A stretch of 64,000 nucleotides of DNA from Alkalibacillus silvisoli (lineage in GTDB: Bacteria; Bacillota; Bacilli; Bacillales; Alkalibacillaceae): contig NZ_BAAACZ010000009.1 of assembly GCF_039521975.1 (NCBI RefSeq), positions 434,001 through 498,000 on the forward strand, read 5' to 3'. Below the pieces are notes generated by a model. That model searched no databases, was not told the DNA's origin, and saw nothing but the letters and a program-made list of their open reading frames with translations. Shown in pieces: positions 61,648 through 64,000 of the stretch (the stretch's first letter is position 1; every line of letters begins with the position of its first letter). The translations under genes were made by a program, and so were the position numbers.

Positions 61648-61851
61648 ATGAGTGAACAAAAACCAATTATTCAAGTTAGAGATAATGGATCGATTTTAGT
61701 TAAAGGTGATGTAACGTTGTTAGATGCTGAAGGTAATGAGTATGAAACTAAACCGGCATTCTCACTTTGTCGTTGTGGCGCTTCAAAAAATAAACCTTAC
61801 TGTGATGGGTCACACAAAGAAATCGAATTTAAAGACAGTTCTAGAGTTTAA
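61648..61851 (+). CDS. CDGSH iron-sulfur domain protein
   Basis: 67 residues; the [2Fe-2S] motif CRCGASKNKPYCDGSH is complete (three Cys and one His) and the GSILVKGDVTL strand pair is the usual N-terminal part. ATG (MSEQKPI) chosen after AAAGGGGGATG; an upstream in-frame start lacks family similarity. Redox or iron-sulfur storage/transfer role in the family. Single gene. Confidence 0.93.
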   Translation: MSEQKPIIQVRDNGSILVKGDVTLLDAEGNEYETKPAFSLCRCGASKNKPYCDGSHKEIEFKDSSRV

Positions 61852-61863
61852 ATTACATAGAAG

Positions 61864-61889
61864 GTCCCTCGCAGTAAGTTGTGAGGGAC
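61864..61889. terminator. Hairpin between converging CDGSH and AhpD-like genes
   Basis: GTCCCTC / GAGGGAC with a 12 nt loop, weak T-content on either side. Probably a bidirectional terminator of modest strength. Confidence 0.5.
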
Positions 61890-61899
61890 TAAACAATTA

Positions 61900-62247
61900 T
61901 TATTTACTTGAATAGTATTCAAATGCATCTTTTGCTAGTGTTACACCTTGTGCAAAGGCTGCACCACCACCTAAAGCAGCACTGACACCAATTGCTTCTG
62001 TTACTTCTTCTTCTGATGCACCGTTCTCAACAGCACCTTTCATATGATAAATGATGCAATACTCATCTTGAGAGTAAATGCTTACGCTTAAGGCCATTAA
62101 TTGCTTATGTTTTTTGTCTATTGCACCATCAGCAAAACAAGCCTCTGTGAAATCGAAAAAACTTTGAGTAAGGTTAGGTAGTTTGTCTTTAAATGCGTTC
62201 GTACCTTCCTTATAATGTAGTAAAGCATCATGGAAAAACGCTTCCAT
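61900..62247 (-). CDS. Carboxymuconolactone decarboxylase / AhpD-like protein
   Basis: 115 residues, all-helical CMD family: ACFADGAIDKKHKQLMALSVSI, and a single cysteine-histidine pair EYCIIYHMKGAVENGAS in place of the usual CxxxH region, then EEVTEAIGVSAALGGGAA. Peroxidase-partner or decarboxylase role is not determined. Start uncertain: this ATG lacks an obvious site, while an in-frame GTG nine codons upstream touches AAAAGGAG directly. Confidence 0.85.
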   Translation of the reverse strand: MEAFFHDALLHYKEGTNAFKDKLPNLTQSFFDFTEACFADGAIDKKHKQLMALSVSIYSQDEYCIIYHMKGAVENGASEEEVTEAIGVSAALGGGAAFAQGVTLAKDAFEYYSSK

Positions 62248-62389
62248 ATCTTCTGAATGTTCGATACATATCACTCCTTTTTAGACTAGACACATTCTTA
62301 TCGTGATTTATGATGAATAAAATATACATAAAACATTTTACTAACATATAATAAAAGTGTATTTTCTTGTTTGGTGGGAGGAGAATAAG

Positions 62390-63439
62390 GTGAAGAAGCC
62401 TGTTGTAGGATTAACTTTGTTGGTATGTATTTTGGGTGTGTTTTTGGTCTATATGCTATTAAATAACTTGTACGAACATGAAGTTAACATGAAAGCTAGC
62501 GCAAATGAATTATTGGTCAATAATCATTCACTTGAAAGGTCTTTGATTGAACTACAATACGAGCGGGAGAATACAACAAATGAAGAAGTAGAAGATGATG
62601 ATTCTGATGAGGTCGTTTTAGAAGAAATAGAAGAAGAAGTGGATGAAACTATTTCTGATGAAGAATTAACTGAAGAACTTATAACAAAAATGAATCGTTA
62701 TCGCGAAGATCGAGGTTTAACACAGTTTAATACTCTAGAAGATTTACATGAAGCAGCAACGTTAAAGTCTGCTGACATGAAAGATAACCATTACTTTGAT
62801 ATGGAGTCCCCGAATTTGGGGAATGCAAGTGACATTATTGGCTCTTATGACATTCCATACTTTTCAATCGCAGCAAGTTTATCAGCGGGAGTGCAAGATC
62901 CAGTGCGTGTTTTTGAACAATTGAAAGATGGTAATTTTTCTAATTATTTATATGACCCAGAATTTACACATGTGGGAGTTGGTTATGAAAGTGGAGGGAG
63001 TTACGGGCATTATTGGACAGTTTATTTCATTGACCACCCAATTGAGCAAGATGTTGATGAAATGGAAGAGCTCGTATTTAAGATCGTCAATGAAATTCGA
63101 GAAGAAAACGGTTTAGATCAATTTTTAAGACATGATGATTTAGCTGAAGTGGCTCGTATGAAATCAGAGGATATGCGAGATTACAATTATGTAGCTCATG
63201 AATCCCCTAACTATGGTGCTCCTTACGAGATGGTGGAACATTTTGAAATTGACAATAGAGGTTCAGCAGAAAACATTGCTGCTGGTCAGAAGACACCGGA
63301 GGAAGTTGTGGGTGGTTGGATGAATAGTGACGGCCATCGCGCGAACATTCTTAACGAAGACTTAACTCACTTAGGTGTTGGCTTTGCACAAGGTGGCGAA
63401 CAAAACAGTTATTGGACCCAGCTTTTTATAATAGAATAG
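62390..63439 (+). CDS. Secreted or membrane-anchored protein with two CAP (SCP/PR-1) domains
   Basis: 349 residues: N-terminal membrane helix (about 5-27), coiled acidic stretch (about 60-105, runs of Glu/Asp), then two CAP domains. The second (about 230-349) has the canonical SAENIAAG and WMNSDGHRANIL motifs as in YkwD. The first (about 108-215) keeps the helices and HVGVGYESGG but replaces these motifs (SIAASLSAG, FEQLKDGNFSNYLYD), so it is degenerate. GTG start with GGAGGAGAA upstream. Extracellular; function of bacterial CAP proteins is largely unknown. Confidence 0.88.
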   Translation: MKKPVVGLTLLVCILGVFLVYMLLNNLYEHEVNMKASANELLVNNHSLERSLIELQYERENTTNEEVEDDDSDEVVLEEIEEEVDETISDEELTEELITKMNRYREDRGLTQFNTLEDLHEAATLKSADMKDNHYFDMESPNLGNASDIIGSYDIPYFSIAASLSAGVQDPVRVFEQLKDGNFSNYLYDPEFTHVGVGYESGGSYGHYWTVYFIDHPIEQDVDEMEELVFKIVNEIREENGLDQFLRHDDLAEVARMKSEDMRDYNYVAHESPNYGAPYEMVEHFEIDNRGSAENIAAGQKTPEEVVGGWMNSDGHRANILNEDLTHLGVGFAQGGEQNSYWTQLFIIE

Positions 63440-63506
63440 TCTAATAGGGTTTATTGCTTTAATCAAAATTGATAAAATCAATAATATGAGACGGTTTAAA
63501 GAGATT

Positions 63507-63537
63507 CTCAACCTGATTGTGGGTTGAGGTTTTCTTT
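63507..63537 (+). terminator. Terminator after the CAP-domain gene
   Basis: CTCAACC / GGGTTGAG with a short loop, followed by GTTTTCTTT. Confidence 0.75.
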
Positions 63538-63651
63538 ATGTTAGATCTGTTAAAGTATAGTGCACTAAAAGTGATTCGCTATTCCAACAACGGGCTTTAA
63601 CAGATGCTTATGTTAAAATGGAATGAAGAAAATCAGATAGGTGGTTATCGT

Positions 63652-64000
63652 TTGCTTGTATGTCAACAGAACATAATTAACTACATAAAGGAACGTCCAT
63701 GGTTAATTGCTTTATTAATTTTCATCACTACTATAATTTGGGGCTATGCTTGGACGTTAATGAAAGAAGCTTTACAATACATGGGACCTTTTACGTTTTC
63801 AGCTTTCCGCTTTGGTGTCGGGGCCCTTACGATGTTTATCATTTTATTTCTCTTTAAGATTGGTATACCTGAACGCAAATATTGGAAGCATTTAGTAATC
63901 ATTGGTCTATTACAAACAGCCGTTGTATTCTTACTGGTGATGTATGGCTTAAAGTTTGTTGAAGCAGGTAAATCTTCTATTCTATTATATTCGATGCCAA
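63652..64000 (+). CDS. EamA-family (DMT) transporter, 3' end outside window
   Basis: Open frame of 116 codons running off the end. Membrane helices at about 20-40, 47-67, 83-105 with EamA features: ERPWLIALLIF, IIWGYAWTLMKEAL, FRFGVGALTMF, and YGLKFVEAGKSSILLYSMP. TTG start with AGGTGG 7 nt upstream is the best in-frame candidate. Drug/metabolite exporter superfamily; substrate unknown. The roughly 115 bases between the preceding terminator and this gene hold no other gene. Confidence 0.9.
   Translation, partial: MLVCQQNIINYIKERPWLIALLIFITTIIWGYAWTLMKEALQYMGPFTFSAFRFGVGALTMFIILFLFKIGIPERKYWKHLVIIGLLQTAVVFLLVMYGLKFVEAGKSSILLYSMP

Overview
The window is a 64 kb chromosomal segment of a low-GC, Gram-positive, endospore-lineage bacterium of the family Bacillaceae. 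This is inferred from gene order that follows the Bacillus subtilis ndk-cheR-aro ... qcrABC ... dapB-mgsA-bshA-cca-birA-panBCD-dinG ... aspB-asnS-dnaD-nth-ypoC / ponA-recU / yppC ... ypsA-gpsB-rnpB-ypsC backbone. Further support comes from a B-type RNase P RNA, a bacillithiol gene, strong AGGAGG ribosome binding sites and frequent TTG/GTG starts. Many exported proteins have long acidic stretches (PonA tail, CAP-domain protein, lipoprotein PBP), which suggests a moderately salt-adapted genus; that is inference, and I do not name the genus.

Layout. 1-7.2 kb: end of ndk, chemotaxis methyltransferase cheR, shikimate genes aroC-aroB-aroA, then ypiA-ypiB-ypiF. 7.3-11 kb: menaquinol:cytochrome c reductase qcrABC from its own promoter, then small membrane genes including a shrunken YpjB-like protein and a zinc metallopeptidase. 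11.2-19.3 kb: YitT-type protein on the minus strand, then a tight biosynthetic run ypjD-dapB-mgsA-bshA-cca-birA-panBCD. 19.3-28 kb: dinG, a secreted protein of unclear function, ypmB-aspB-asnS, dnaD-nth-ypoC, and a 200 bp remnant of an ISL3-type element. 28.2-31.4 kb: recU-ponA on the minus strand. 31.5-38.9 kb: yppC, small genes, cdd, an apparently leaderless ypsA, gpsB, rnpB, an rRNA-type THUMP methyltransferase, the alkylpyrone pair bpsA-bpsB, and a two-domain sulfurtransferase.

39-44.7 kb: a cold-shock gene with a strikingly structured leader, a decayed DUF72 gene, a cell-wall NlpC/P60 hydrolase, thyA-dfrA, a Tat translocase with two TatA genes and one TatC, YozE, and a 29-residue YjcZ-type peptide. 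44.9-55.8 kb: ung, a YqfQ-like protein, fused msrAB, an M14 peptidase, ferredoxin, a membrane diguanylate-cyclase-like protein placed 16 nt before a double dynamin (DynA), and an S9 peptidase. 55.9-57.3 kb is a mobile scar: a decayed ISL3 transposase, a GC-rich palindromic repeat, a duplicated terminator hairpin and a small inverted-repeat element. 57.3-64 kb: a second MsrA, an SCP2-like protein, a lipoprotein class B PBP, a glycerophosphodiesterase, a CDGSH protein, an AhpD-like protein, a tandem CAP-domain protein and the start of an EamA transporter.

Functional links inside the window: QcrA carries a twin-arginine leader and the Tat genes are nearby. PonA, the NlpC/P60 enzyme, the M14 peptidase and the lipoprotein PBP all act on peptidoglycan, while GpsB is a division regulator of PBPs. 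No tRNA, 16S/23S rRNA, CRISPR array, prophage or defence island was recognised. The most unusual signals are regulatory or remnant structures rather than a new multi-gene system.
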